From assembly GCA_016165875.1 (NCBI GenBank), contig JABBOT010000002.1, forward strand, positions 18,430,120 to 18,494,119: DNA of 64,000 bases. The letters run 5' to 3'. This document shows, piece after piece, positions 48,306 to 58,847 of the stretch. The notes beneath the pieces are model-generated. The model did no database searches. It saw only the letters and a list, made by a program, of their open reading frames with translations, and had not been told where the DNA came from. The stretch's first letter is position 1; every line of letters begins with the position of its first letter. The position numbers and the translations under genes were made by a program. The DNA is from Acanthopleura granulata. Its lineage: Eukaryota; Mollusca; Polyplacophora; Chitonida; Chitonidae.

Positions 48306-49261
48306 ATCCAATCGGTGCTCCAACACTCATCAATTCGGAGCCAAATCTTGGACCCAACGGGTCGAATTGCGCATGTGTAACCTACATGACCTATAAGATG
48401 AGCAGAGTTTCTCAGTTTTGTGTCAAAAATATTTTCACATAATTCTGGCATTCAAACCAAAATATCATATGCCTCAGGGCAGAAGTAAAAAATCAGAGGG
48501 TAGTATCTTGGTGCCCACCCAGGATGATACTTTTGGCATCAGGAAAATAGTGATTTGTGGAGAAGGGAATTTAAAATTCCTTTCTGTGAAAACAAATTCT
48601 GCAGAAAATGAAGGTTCATCCTGCTTTTCCAGTAAATGAAGCAGATGTAGTTATTAGAAACTAAAATTTTGACACCTCTCATCAATAGGAGTGAAATTAT
48701 GTAAGAACTATTATCCTTACCCACATGTGTACATGCACTCAGTAATTGTTCCAAAAATTGGCATTGTTTTTTATTTCTTATACAAAGACAGCACCTTCAA
48801 CTATATTGTATCACAGATGATAGGCAGCTCAGCTTTTATACATATTTTAATACATGGTATCAGTGAATATTATACTTTTTGAGTGATATTGCATGTGGAA
48901 GATTGACAATAGCTAAATGTGCATTGATACAGAGAGTTTAACATGTAAGCCTTGCAGAAAAATGGGATAATAAAAAATGGTTATGCCTTTTTACATATAC
49001 ACTACGACAGGTCTGATCAGACAGATTCAATCTTGGAATTCCCTGTACGAATAAAAGTTAAAATATCAAGCCTGTTAAGTTTCTGAAGTAAATTGTGCCT
49101 CAAAAAGTAGGGTGGGATGTGAATTGGGCAGGAAGTGGCTAATGGTTGGGGATCAGCCATGATAAATATTTACGAAAACAGTCTAAGATCATTTTCACAC
49201 ACTTTCAATTTGACCTGAACACAATAAAGGTGATGCGGCAAAACTGGGCCTGTTTTCTACA
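48306..49261. other. Unassigned sequence between R copies
   Basis: No recognised element or gene. Confidence 0.4.
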
Positions 49262-49640
49262 GGTTACACGATCACATTGATTTCCCTTATTATTTATGTC
49301 GTAAATTTTTCAACTTAACCCACAAAGTGTATATACCCAAACTTTCGCGTGTTGGTATTCCATACAACCACACACAGCTTGGACTTTTCTCTACAGCGTA
49401 TCAAAAAATCAACACAGCATAACCACCATTTTTGTTAGTTGTTGCTCCTGAAAGTGACGTAATAGCATTTTGTCACCTTGGTAACATCCGTTGAGGGGGA
49501 AGGGAGGTAGTCCCCCTAACAAAATGTTTTCAGTTGTATCCAAAGCAGATCAAATTCTGATTGATTATAACTAGGTGTAAATTGAGAGTAGAGAAATGTA
49601 TTGTGTATCAACAATCTAGACTGTTCATTCTTGTGCATCT
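49262..49640 (+). repeat. Repeat R, copy 2
   Basis: Direct-orientation partner of 47960-48305, about 1.3 kb downstream. Confidence 0.85.
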
Positions 49641-49693
49641 GCAACTTTCGGTAATGAATGTGACAATATCACGGAAAATCAGCCCAGTTTTGT

Positions 49694-50520
49694 GTAAATA
49701 TCTCTTAGAGGTGTCTAAGACGTATTCTTCCTTGACCCTTAAAACTCCTGTGGTGTGTCCCTTTGAGTAGAAAAGCGAATAATATGTTGAAGTTCTGGTT
49801 TAGGGCCAACGAAAGGCAGGCGTGTCGTCACTGTTGACACACATGATCAAAATTATCCGTAAAACTCATCATACAATCAAAACAGTTGACTGTATTTAAT
49901 TTGGTGAAAAAAAGCCTGGAAAAATCAGCGAATGCATTTTCAGATACAGTTTTTTTTACCCACTATAACTTTTTTTTTCGGGGTCTTTTCATTTAAAGTG
50001 CAAGTTGTCAAAATACAGATTGCGTAGAAACATTACCATGATATGAAAGAAATCCTACGGAGTAAGCCTAACACCAGGTTTCAGATGAACTTTGATGAAT
50101 AACACTATATAACCCATGTAACGGAAGACTCCTTGAGAAACAAAATCTCCGGCTGTGTCCGTAAAATTTTCCTGATGGGACATGATAACATTCCATGTAT
50201 AACAATCAGGCAGATGAAACGTTGAGTAAGGCATTTATGCTGGGTGACATCAAGAGAGTTGGAAAAGGCCAGCGTCTTGCTTTTAAGACACAGATGTTTA
50301 GACATAGTTGCTCTTTAAGGCCAAGCCTTGCTTCGTGTTAAGAAAACAACCAGAGTAGCCTGGATTACATTTCCGCTCTCGTACCATCTCAGGGCCAAAC
50401 AATATCAGTTAAACTGTTGTTACGGCTTTGGGACACAAAACTTTATTAAATGACATACACAGATGATACAATATATCAGCTAACTGAAAACGTTAACAGG
50501 AGGAAACTGCAATCCTACAT
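49694..50520 (+). repeat. Local segmental duplication, unit 1 (last segment)
   Basis: Two anchor blocks recur in order at 52109-52705: 'atctcttagaggtgtct' followed by 'ttcttccttgac' (49698 versus 52113), and 'cggctttg(g/a)gac' followed by 'cacaga/ggtgaygcaatat'-like sequence (50427 versus 52630). A half MITE (49799-50010) interrupts this copy only. Confidence 0.68.
49799..50010 (+). mobile_element. Half copy of the palindromic MITE
   Basis: Only the loop and right arm are present: 'ttagggccaacgaaaggcag', 'gtcgtcactgttgac', 'catcatacaatcaaaac', 'gcattttcagatacagtttt'. It matches the right halves of the copies at 55722 and 58108. Confidence 0.72.
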
Positions 50521-50639
50521 TCCACTGCATTCTGAAATGTGCTTGATTAGAAGCACCATAAGACAAAAATACCACTTCATCCAGGAGTCTTTGTAAACTC
50601 TTGTCCACAAAGATATCTTTGTTATTCTTCCAGGCGTTC

Positions 50640-51715
50640 ATAGAGATATTAAAGACATGTTTATAATAGGTGTAATCACGTGACTAACCTTCAATTTACG
50701 CTTAACTGCAACTCTAACAAGTAGAAGCTATTAGAAAAAACACTACCCATCAGGGCAGGCGAAAATGAAACAATATAACTATTACACAAATAATGTTTCT
50801 GTTAAAAAAAAACAAACATTTTCGACCCAATGAGTCATCGGATCAAAATAGTCGGCTTTATAAAAAAAACAAACCCAGTAACAATGTTACTCAAGGACTA
50901 TCAGTGGAGGCATCCTACAAAACGATCTTGGGTTCATATTTCTCTGTAGTAAGCATGTCCTTCATTAGCTGTGTCTGGCGAAAAACTATTAGACCACAAC
51001 ACATACTGCTGTCATCTCGCTTACTTTTATTTGATAAATGTGTTGCTCTGATGCAGAAATGCAAATGCTAATGGGTTTTTCTCCTAGTTTTAAAAAACCA
51101 AACACGTACCCGTACCTTATTATAATTATCTTTCGGCTGTCTCTGTCGCTGTATTTTTAGACACGACTCTTCAAAAACACTATTTCTTTTTGAAGGAAAT
51201 TTCGTTGATCACGATGCAAAAACGTTAATTTCAATTACAGCTGTGGTAAAATTTAGTGATTTAGTAATTACAAAATCTGTTAATCATCACAACTTCAGAC
51301 ATCAAAAATTTGTTATTTCTTTGTGATTTGAAAATATTTCCCCTTGGAGGAGTAAATTAGATTTCCCAAGTGAATTCGTAACCTGACGTAATTAATATTA
51401 CATAGGCAACAGAAGACAGGCTGCTAGCTTTTCTCATGCCCACCTTAAACCGATGGTTCTGTATTACCTTGCGGATTGAGAGAGAATATCCGTTCTCGAA
51501 AAACATCAATGTTTTCAACCAAACATCAAGCCAGCATTGTCATAAAATTAAAATCCTGACATAATTTCGTCAAAAACTGTTGCTCTGGTAGGAAAGGCTG
51601 TCCAGCGTGAGAACGCTTTTCTTCTACTCTACTATTTCTCAGCACCCCTCTCTTCTTTATGGGACTACTTTACTAGGCGTCCTATTAAGTGTGACAAAGG
51701 GGGTATGCTGCAACT
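50640..51715 (+). repeat. Local segmental duplication, unit 2 (first segment)
   Basis: Second copy of 46540-47960. Starting at about 51720 the homology to the R repeat stops, so unit 2 lacks the equivalent of 47960-49690. Confidence 0.85.
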
Positions 51716-52108
51716 CTGGACTGTTTGGTATGTGAAGGTCACACAATAATCAAGGTCATTTTGCAGGGGCAGTGCCGACAAAGATGCTCTTAGGCACAAA
51801 AACTATACAGGTCTCCTGCCAGCCTAACACCGGTGCTAACAAAAGAGTAATTATCACGACGGGCTTCAATGCTGTTGGCTGGGAATGAGATTTCCGTGTG
51901 GAGGGACATTAACAAGCGTGGAGATAGCACAATCGTCTAGAGGACACAATAGTGTTTTCAGACAGAGTCCGGCTCCATTCACAGAAAACATCTCCTCTAA
52001 CACGCCAGCAATGTAATAAATTCTGCATCCAACATTCATGGAGTGAATCCAGACATTGTACCCAATAGGTGAAATAAATCCAACGCCAACAATCCATTTT
52101 TTTCTTCA

Positions 52109-52705
52109 AGATATCTCTTAGAGGTGTCTTGGAGATGTTCTTCCTTGACTCTTAAACACTCTTGTGATTCAGCCGACCAAGATGTAGCCTTCAGGAAACG
52201 CACTTGCTACGTGTGACCACTCTGCTGTCGCTGCTCTAATTAATCTCTTTGTGCTGTAGCCTTGTGCAATGAACAAGTTCAACATTCTGGCGACTCTGTG
52301 CTGGGTCGTTATTTACAGAAAGGTGAACAAAGCGAAAATACTGAGAGGCGTGGTTTTAAAGATATTTTGGCTGACCCTCTGCGAATTCCACTTACTGATC
52401 CAGAGATTTGCGGCTGATCAGCTATACAGAGACCCATATTGTTGGGTATCCCACGGATTCGACAGGTTTACCTAGTGGAATTACTACCTTCTGTTTCATT
52501 TTAATGGGCCTGGTTTCCCTTAAGGAAAACGCCTGTGACATGTTTCGGAAACAATCGGAGCAGTCTAGATCACATTTACACTCATCCCTCACCATCCAGA
52601 TGTCGCAGAATATTTTTATAGTCAAGCTATTCTAACGGCTTTGAGACGCGAAACATGAATTAAAAGAGAAACACAGGTGACGCAATATGACAGGTGACTC
52701 TATCC
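52109..52705 (+). repeat. Local segmental duplication, unit 2 (last segment)
   Basis: See 49694-50520. The frames at 52269-52635 fall within this region and are not conserved in unit 1. Confidence 0.65.
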
Positions 52706-52767
52706 TTTTACATGTATAGTTGATTCCGAAGGACCACATGAAAAGGGTACATCACAAATTGCGCCAG

Positions 52768-52892
52768 GGACCTTTGTGGCCTAAGTGGTTAGCACGCTAG
52801 TACAGGACAATTGTCCAGGAGCATCTCACCAACACAATCGCTATGAGTTCAAGCTATATTAGCTTTGTCTCAAGTCGCACGTGGGATGGTCG
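52768..52892 (+). mobile_element. MetaSINE head and early body, diverged
   Basis: 'cctttgtggcctaagtggtt' (A-box side), 'agcacgctagtacaggacaa', 'ctcaccaacacaatcgctat', 'gagttcaagc' (B-box side), ending in 'cgcacgtgggatggtc'. The rest of the element is missing. Confidence 0.76.
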
Positions 52893-53154
52893 ACAATGAA
52901 AATGTGCCACATCCCCGGCTTTTCCTTCACAGCTCTAACACCAACCAGTGTAAGCTCGGCGAGGGGAAGTTCTAAATTCATTTGTCAGGTTATGGCGTGG
53001 AGGCCTTGTGGAAGTAGAGGAACGTATACACTGTCTACTTTACGTGAACCAATAAGTACAATAATATTAAGATATCTCTTACTTACGCCTTTAGAGCATG
53101 CGCTCAAAAGTCGCACCATAGTGTCACAGCTAGGGGTGATTCATAAGTAAAAAT

Positions 53155-53330
53155 CTATTTATTTATTTTAATTAATTGTTTCTTAAAGTCATGCTCAACA
53201 ATATTTTCCTTACACATACAATGCCGGTAAATTTTGTGGGATTAGGAAATTTGACGTGTACTGCTAAATCGTCGATTTCTGCCAAGTTAGTGACAAACTT
53301 TTCCACGAGTGGCCACAGTACGAGCAACAC
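53155..53330 (-). mobile_element. MetaSINE-like remnant, opposite strand
   Basis: Minus strand: 'caacgg'-less body with 'ggaaaatattgttgagcat' and a (AAAT)n-like tail at 53155-53170. The inner part includes 'cactcgtggaaaagttt', comparable to 35565-35580. Strongly diverged. Confidence 0.5.
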
Positions 53331-53710
53331 ACTCTTCTAATACAGCCACAGATCCTTTCACCACCTAATATACCTCGTCTAGGCTGTGTTCATTGGTGAA
53401 GTAAAATATATAAGAATATAGTTTGTTTGAGTGTTAGCGCTGCGCGCAAACTTTCATAAAGTATGTGGAATAACTTGATCATATGATGGCCCGGATCCAG
53501 CAGCCAGAGGTAGTGTTTTCATCACCATCTCATCCATGTCAGGAGAACTTTGCTAATGAGGAGGTCTGGACACTGACACGCTAGTTCAAGTTGGACTCAG
53601 AGGCTAACGGTTGATGACAGACCAGGTTATGTGAATCTAGGCTAGAAAGAGTGATGTCGGTCTTATCATTGTTTGGCCTTTTCGAGACATACCGTGATTA
53701 TAACAACTAT
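53331..53710. other. Unassigned stretch
   Basis: Nothing recognised. Confidence 0.4.
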
Positions 53711-53719
53711 AACCAACGA

Positions 53720-53978
53720 GCGGCTCAGTCGGTTAGAGCCTAGCCCAGCACAATGAGCCCGAAGCCTCTCAGCAATGTGGTCTCTGTGAGTTCAAGTCCA
53801 GCTCATGCTGACTTTCTCTCCGACCGTAAGTGAGAAGGTCTGCCAACTGTCTGCGGATGGTCGTGGGTTTCCCCCGGGCTCAGTCCGGTTTCCTCCCACC
53901 ATAATGCTGGCTGCAGTCATATAAATGAATTACTCTTGAGTACCGCGTAAAACACCAATCAAATAAACAAATAAATGG
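53720..53978 (+). mobile_element. MetaSINE-like SINE, full length with target-site duplication
   Basis: It contains the complete series: tRNA-like head 'gcggctcagtcggttagagc', B box 'gagttcaagtcc', 'agctcatgctgactttctct', the central domain 'gcggatggtcgtgggtttcc', 'cccgggctcagtccggtttc', 'ctcccaccataatgctggc', and the tail 'gcgtaaaacaccaatcaaat' plus AAACAAATAAATGG. A 9-bp duplication AACCAACGA flanks it at 53711-53719 and 53979-53987. It is the best reference copy for this family in the window. Confidence 0.92.
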
Positions 53979-53987
53979 AACCAACGA

Positions 53988-54289
53988 CAGGAATAATACC
54001 TGCGACTTAATACGACGTTGTAGATCCAATTTACCGAAATAGGTCAAATATATTGATTTATATTATACGTATTATAATCACGAATTTTCCTATGGATTTG
54101 TGACTTTCTAGATTTACCTCCTTGAATGGGAGGGTCTGCAGACGTTCCGGTTATAGTGTTCCAATCAGGGCAAATTTTACTAATTAAAGGGTGGAGAACT
54201 ACTGATTCTATTAACCGTGTCGTAATTTGAAATATTTCAATGATTGTTTCGGCGAGAGCACTCCATCGGCATCCGGGAGATGTTTATCT
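53988..54289. other. Unassigned stretch
   Basis: Nothing recognised. Confidence 0.4.
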
Positions 54290-55166
54290 GTTATTGTAAG
54301 AGTACCTCTACCCAAGAGGCAAACGATAAACAAATGGCTTGTTCAAGTCTCAGACAGCTATGGGCCTTACACATGATCAAACACAGGAAACACGAAGCTA
54401 TTAAATAAGTTCAATGCATATAATGGAACAAAACAAACCGTACAACTTACAATACCATATGCGAACAACACCAATAATTACAATATATATATATTGTTTC
54501 TAAAGGACTGCCGTTCAAATCCTGGTGGAATATCTTCCTAGGGCGAGTCAATCCAAGTGAAATGAAACCAACAGTTCATGTGAACTCTTGAATCGAAGGA
54601 TGACACTGGATTCCAAGTGACGAATGGGATATGGCACACCGTCGATGAGTAGATGAGAGCTTCCGTATTTCCAAGCCGGCGATGAATGTTTCAATTCTCG
54701 GACTTAAAGTCACATGCAGTATAAAATTGGAATGACAAGTAATCTCACAAAGGGATAATGAGCAATATAAGTTCCAAAATAATGTCTCAGAAAAATAGTA
54801 AGTGGCGAAACACAAGCTCACAAGGTGATAAGTACGGAAATCTGGAGTACAAATTGACAAGTGTCGAATGGCATGGAAGCCTCTCCAATAAATCGCAAAT
54901 ATCCTGAAGTGGACATAAATATGACTGCGAAACTTCAAACTCCGTCGCTCACATTTATAGACTAACGTAAAGAGAATTCTGAAAGATTTGATTGTAAACA
55001 TCCTTGCAACATGGGTACATATTTCAAGAACATACGCTTTGTGTTCAATGATACGAAACTCATAAACACAGGAGTCTCGAGAACACGCGACTGAAAATCC
55101 AGTGCAGGCTTTAAGGTATACAGTTTTCGAAATCTAATGCAATATTTTAATGACGGTGTTCGTAAT
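54290..55166 (-). mobile_element. LTR-like element, copy C
   Basis: Minus strand: begins 'ttacgaacaccgtcattaa' at 55166, has TATAAATG at 54952-54959 followed by 'tgagcgacggagtt', and continues to 'gaacaagccatttgtttatc' near 54345. The distal ~90 bp corresponding to the 3' end of copy A are poorly preserved. The 141-codon minus frame 54576-55001 lies inside and is in register with frames in the other copies (see findings). Confidence 0.68.
54952..54959 (-). promoter_or_regulatory. TATA box inside LTR-like copy C
   Basis: TATAAATG on the minus strand at the position equivalent to TATAAATA in copies A and B. Confidence 0.42.
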
Positions 55167-55433
55167 TGTTATGTGCTGAGAATAAGATGACATGTACTGG
55201 ATTTCACCCACGATTTGCTCGCGCGACCAACAGTCGATTAGGTCGTGAGAATCTCCTAGGGAGATGGGCACCGGCCACTCTTGACAGATCCGCTCTCCAT
55301 GTGTTGGATTGCCTTTCTCAGATCAGACTGTAGATAACATGAAAGGCCCCGCTGGAACTCCCAGGATACTCTCTGAGTGGGGCATAAGATCTTCACGGAA
55401 CTGCTTAGGCAGCCAGGATATAGTGACAACTGA
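55167..55433. other. Unassigned stretch, may contain the outer left arm of a MITE
   Basis: Near 55400-55433, 'aactgatgtaaag' weakly resembles the outer right arm of the palindromic MITE in reverse complement ('taactgtaaagacc'). Confidence 0.35.
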
Positions 55434-55443
55434 TGTAAAGTTA

Positions 55444-55711
55444 AATTTATTTATTTATTTGATTGATATTTTAAGCCGTACTCAAGAACATTTCACTTAT
55501 ACTGCGGCGGATAGCATTGTGGTAAGAGGAAACCGGGCATGGTCCGGGGGAGACCCGCGACCATCCGCAGGTTGCTGGCAGACCTTCCCACGTACGGCCA
55601 GAGAGGAACCCAGCAAGGGTTAGACTTGAACTCACAGCGACCGCATTGGTGGGAGGCTTCTGGGTTCTTACCCTGCACTAGGGCGTTACCCAACTGAGCA
55701 ACGGAGGCCAG
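55444..55711 (-). mobile_element. MetaSINE-like SINE, full length, inserted at MITE edge
   Basis: Minus strand: 'ggcctccgttgctcagttgg', 'gtaacgccctagtgcagggt', 'gtgagttcaagtc', 'ctctctggccgtacgtggga', 'ctgccagcaacctgcggatg', 'gtcgcgggtctcccccgga', and the tail 'cggcttaaaatatcaatcaa' plus (ATAA)n. A perfect 10-bp duplication, TGTAAAGTTA, flanks it at 55434-55443 and 55712-55721. To its right the left arm of the palindromic MITE begins at once. Confidence 0.92.
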
Positions 55712-55721
55712 TGTAAAGTTA

Positions 55722-56150
55722 CTGAAAATATCTTCACTTATTGTTTTATATTTTTTTCACCAAATAACACGCAATCGATTATTTCGATTGTATGGTGGGT
55801 TTTTATGGACCATATTCATATCGTGGTTCACCAGTGACGTCACACAGCTTTGTGTACACCTTTATGTTGAGCTCTGAATAAATTTCTTGTGAAGAGTACT
55901 CCTGTAATGTTTGCCAGCGTCTGAAAACGCTAACATGATATTAAATTTCTCCCTTAGGGCCATAGAAAAGTCAGCGTGACGTCACTGGTTAACCACATCA
56001 TCATTACTATCCACTCACCATACCATTAAAACGTGCATTTGGGTTGAAAAACTCTAAAAAAAATCAGTGCAGGTATTTTTAGATACAGTTTTTAATGGTC
56101 TTTACAGTTAGCATAACTTCATTTTTGTGTGGTCTTGTCCCTTAAAGGAT
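55722..56150. mobile_element. Long palindromic MITE, copy 1
   Basis: Two imperfect inverted arms of about 130 bp surround a central loop (about 55856-55980). Arm landmarks are 'tatggtggg'/'ccaccata'-type words and 'ggttcaccagtgacgtcac' (left, near 55832) against 'gtgacgtcactggttaacc' (right, near 55976). The outer edges carry 'gaaaatatcttcact' (left) and 'caggtatttttagatac' (right). No coding capacity. The left outer edge meets the SINE at 55444-55721. A second copy lies at 58108-58604 and a half copy at 49799-50010. It looks like a non-autonomous foldback DNA transposon; target-site duplication not identified. Confidence 0.78.
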
Positions 56151-57452
56151 TAAAACCGAACAGGATTTAGAACGTCACACATGTTAACCATTCAGAATAC
56201 GGCGTACTCAAACAAACTATTGCAACACCCTTGTCCATATCTTTCTGATACAGCTAGTGACTGATATGGCTTCACGCTTTGTTTAAAAAAGTGCCTGTTC
56301 TCTAACACTAAGTTACATCACTGGCTACCCAATGCTATTCTGTTTCCTCAATTACCCGCTAAATGCAGGAGACATCGAAAGCAGATTTTCAATAGTTCAT
56401 GTTGGAAGTGTGTCTTAAAAGTATCCCTGCTAACCATAAATCGGTCATTTAAGAAATTTGCGGTGAATTGAGCTTAAGGCATTATGTAAAGACTCCCATA
56501 AAACAGCACTCTGTTGTGACAGAGCTGACATTTCGTGTACACTGAGCAGATGGGTTATCGATAGTTTATTACCCAAAAAGTAGCGGACAAACTGCTGTTT
56601 GATCTATGGTCTTGTATCCGAGAACGTGGCACCACGTAAACCGGACACCTAAACTTGAACGTCATCTGTGCTCACGGTGTTGGATATTTGATATGGCCAC
56701 ATTAGTGTGCCCATCTGTTTGTCATCCGCATTTTCGTCACTGACACAGCCGTCGTCTCACCACTTTCTGTACCACAACCAAATGAAACCAAATTACCGGA
56801 TCAACTTTCCATTTCTGCTTCTGAATTGGACACGCCCAGCCACTGTCTTAAGCCTTACTTCGGCAAACATTGTTGAATAGATACAAGTCTCTCACTGTTC
56901 TGGGAAGCCCAAAACTCCCATCTTTCTCCTTCATTGAGAATTATGGTGATTTCGTAACATCACATATCATTTATGGATCTCGCTTGTCCCTTTCATCTGC
57001 TGTGACATTTGCATAATTGAAATGACTTTACCATAGAATAATTGACAGATATGGTAGGACAATATCTAATGTCAAGGGCTAGAAGAGAAATTTAAAATCA
57101 ATATTAACAATTTTAAACTTGCAAATTTCCCTCTCTACAAATGTGTTTTCGATATCAACATGACTTGGTATCCAAACAAATATTACATTTCTACCTGTTT
57201 TAATTTGTTTTCTATGTATCTCTAATATTTCAAGAATCAACGGGTTTTTAAATTTATTATTCCCAATTGCCGGAGCTCAAGAAAATGAGTCGCTGCCTAG
57301 AAGAAACATATGATAATTCCAAGAGTATAACTCTTACCTCGGCAGAAAAGATTAAAGATGAGGATAGAAGAAGAAGAGAAGTAACTCTCTGTTCCAAGGC
57401 AGCCGCTGCCACAACCCTGCCCCCCCCCCCCCACCCTTCGATCCATCAGTAT
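56151..57452. other. Unassigned stretch
   Basis: No recognised element. A C-run of 13 bases lies at 57420-57432. The plus frame 57267-57458 has no domain. Confidence 0.4.
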
Positions 57453-57791
57453 TTATAAATTTATGATCGGGACAATTAGACTTATTTCAGCAATAATTTG
57501 CTGAATTATAAGAGGGTTTTTCTTGAATTTATTATCTTTACGTACATCAAATATCAATTTAGGATGCGGAGGAAGCCAGTGAGGAGACTCCGGAAAAGAG
57601 ACCAGAGCTACGTCCTCAAGCTTGGCGTTGGCTTCCACAATACCGAATGAAGGGGTATTCTTAGGACATTTATAATATTTATCTAGGTATGATGGATTGA
57701 AAACACAGCCGTCGGGAGGATCTGTTGGATGTGATTTAAGCTTAGCAGTGTATTGAAGGCTGATTTTTTTGTACAGCTTAAGAATGAACAT
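57453..57791 (-). CDS. Possible exon of unknown gene
   Basis: 112-codon frame on the minus strand. Its middle part has balanced protein-like composition: 'SHPTDPPDGCVFNPSYLDKY', 'SFGIVEANAKLEDVALVSFP', 'SPHWLPPHPKLIFD'. A strong donor-like GAT|GTACGTAAAG follows 'LIFD' on the minus strand near 57542, so an exon would end there and the remaining residues would be intron read-through. An acceptor candidate (AAAATCAG) lies near 57764. No family recognised. Could equally be chance; the proline- and aspartate-containing composition is the reason for listing it. Confidence 0.25.
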   Translation of the reverse strand: MFILKLYKKISLQYTAKLKSHPTDPPDGCVFNPSYLDKYYKCPKNTPSFGIVEANAKLEDVALVSFPESPHWLPPHPKLIFDVRKDNKFKKNPLIIQQIIAEISLIVPIINL

Positions 57792-58107
57792 TATTTAAAG
57801 GAGAAACAATAATTCACTCTTTTTACATCTCAAAGTGGGTCACACGATACACAAAAGATGCATTGAAGGCTCTAATAGTCCGACTCATGCAGATCAGTTT
57901 GGGGTGATGTTTGAATCTGATCTTTAACATGATATTGGACTCTATTCAGTCTATATTCAGACACGCTTTAATTCATCTGCCCCAACTGAGGCAAAATGAG
58001 AAGAGGTCGGATTTTTCCGGTTATGTGTTACCATCTTCCAACCATAACCACTATGTTTCATTTTTTTCTCTCCACGATGTAGTTTTCATTTGTTTTAAGT
58101 TATGAAT
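57792..58107. other. Unassigned stretch
   Basis: Nothing recognised. Confidence 0.4.
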
Positions 58108-58604
58108 ATAAATGAAAAAAAATGAAGTTATGGTTAGTGAGGAGATCCTGAAAAACTATACCTGAAAACACCATCACTAATTGTTTTAGATTTTTATTTC
58201 AGCATAATATACGCAGTCAAATGTTTTGAATGTATGGTGGGTATTAGGAACCATAATGTGTTTCACCTGTAACGTCACACTTTTTGTGCACCTTTATGTT
58301 CAGCTCTGAATATTGTTCTTGAAAGGAGTGCTCCTGCAATTTTTACTTCTTTTAAGGAAACGCTAATATATGACAACAAATTTGTGCTTTAGGGCCATAG
58401 AAAAATCGGCGTGATGTCACTGGTGAACTACATCATTAATATGGTCCATGAAACCCACTATACAATCAAAACATTTGAATGCGTTTACTTTGGAGAAAAA
58501 GAATGTGAAAAAAAAATCAGTGAAGGTATTTTCAGATACAGTTTTAATGGCCTTTTCACTCACCCTTAGCTCATTTTTATGAGGTCTTTCCCTTTTACAA
58601 GAAG
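58108..58604. mobile_element. Long palindromic MITE, copy 2 (most complete)
   Basis: Left arm: 'ggttagtgaggagatcctga', 'aaactatacctgaaaaca', 'gaatgtatggtgggta', 'cacctgtaacgtcacac'. Right arm in reverse complement: 'gggtgagtgaaaaggccatt', 'aaaactgtatctgaaaatac', 'tatagtgggtttcatg', 'ttcaccagtgacatcacg'. The arms are about 165-190 bp with a loop of about 130 bp containing 'cacctttatgttcagctctg' and 'tagggccatagaaaaatcgg', both shared with copy 1. No coding frame. Confidence 0.8.
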
Positions 58605-58704
58605 CGAGTAGTATGTGACAGACATTGTTATCCACTCATGGCGTTACAGGATATGTTCTGTTTCAAAGTTATACTGTAACACTCTGACAGCATATTACGG
58701 AGAA

Positions 58705-58847
58705 GTACGTGGGATGGTCTGGTAGCAACCTCCGAATCATTGTGGGTTTCCCACGGCCTTTGTCGGATTTCCTCTCACTATAATCCTGGCCGTCTTCGTT
58801 TAAGTGAAACTTCTCGAGTTCGGCGTAAAAGCGCAATTAAATAAATA
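58705..58847 (+). mobile_element. MetaSINE-like SINE, 5' truncated
   Basis: Starts inside the body at 'gtacgtgggatggtctgg' and continues through 'tagcaacctccgaatcattg', 'tgggtttcccacggc' and 'ctcactataatcctggccgt', to the tail 'ggcgtaaaagcgcaattaaa' and TAAATA. The tRNA-like head is absent, as often found in truncated retrocopies. Confidence 0.86.
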
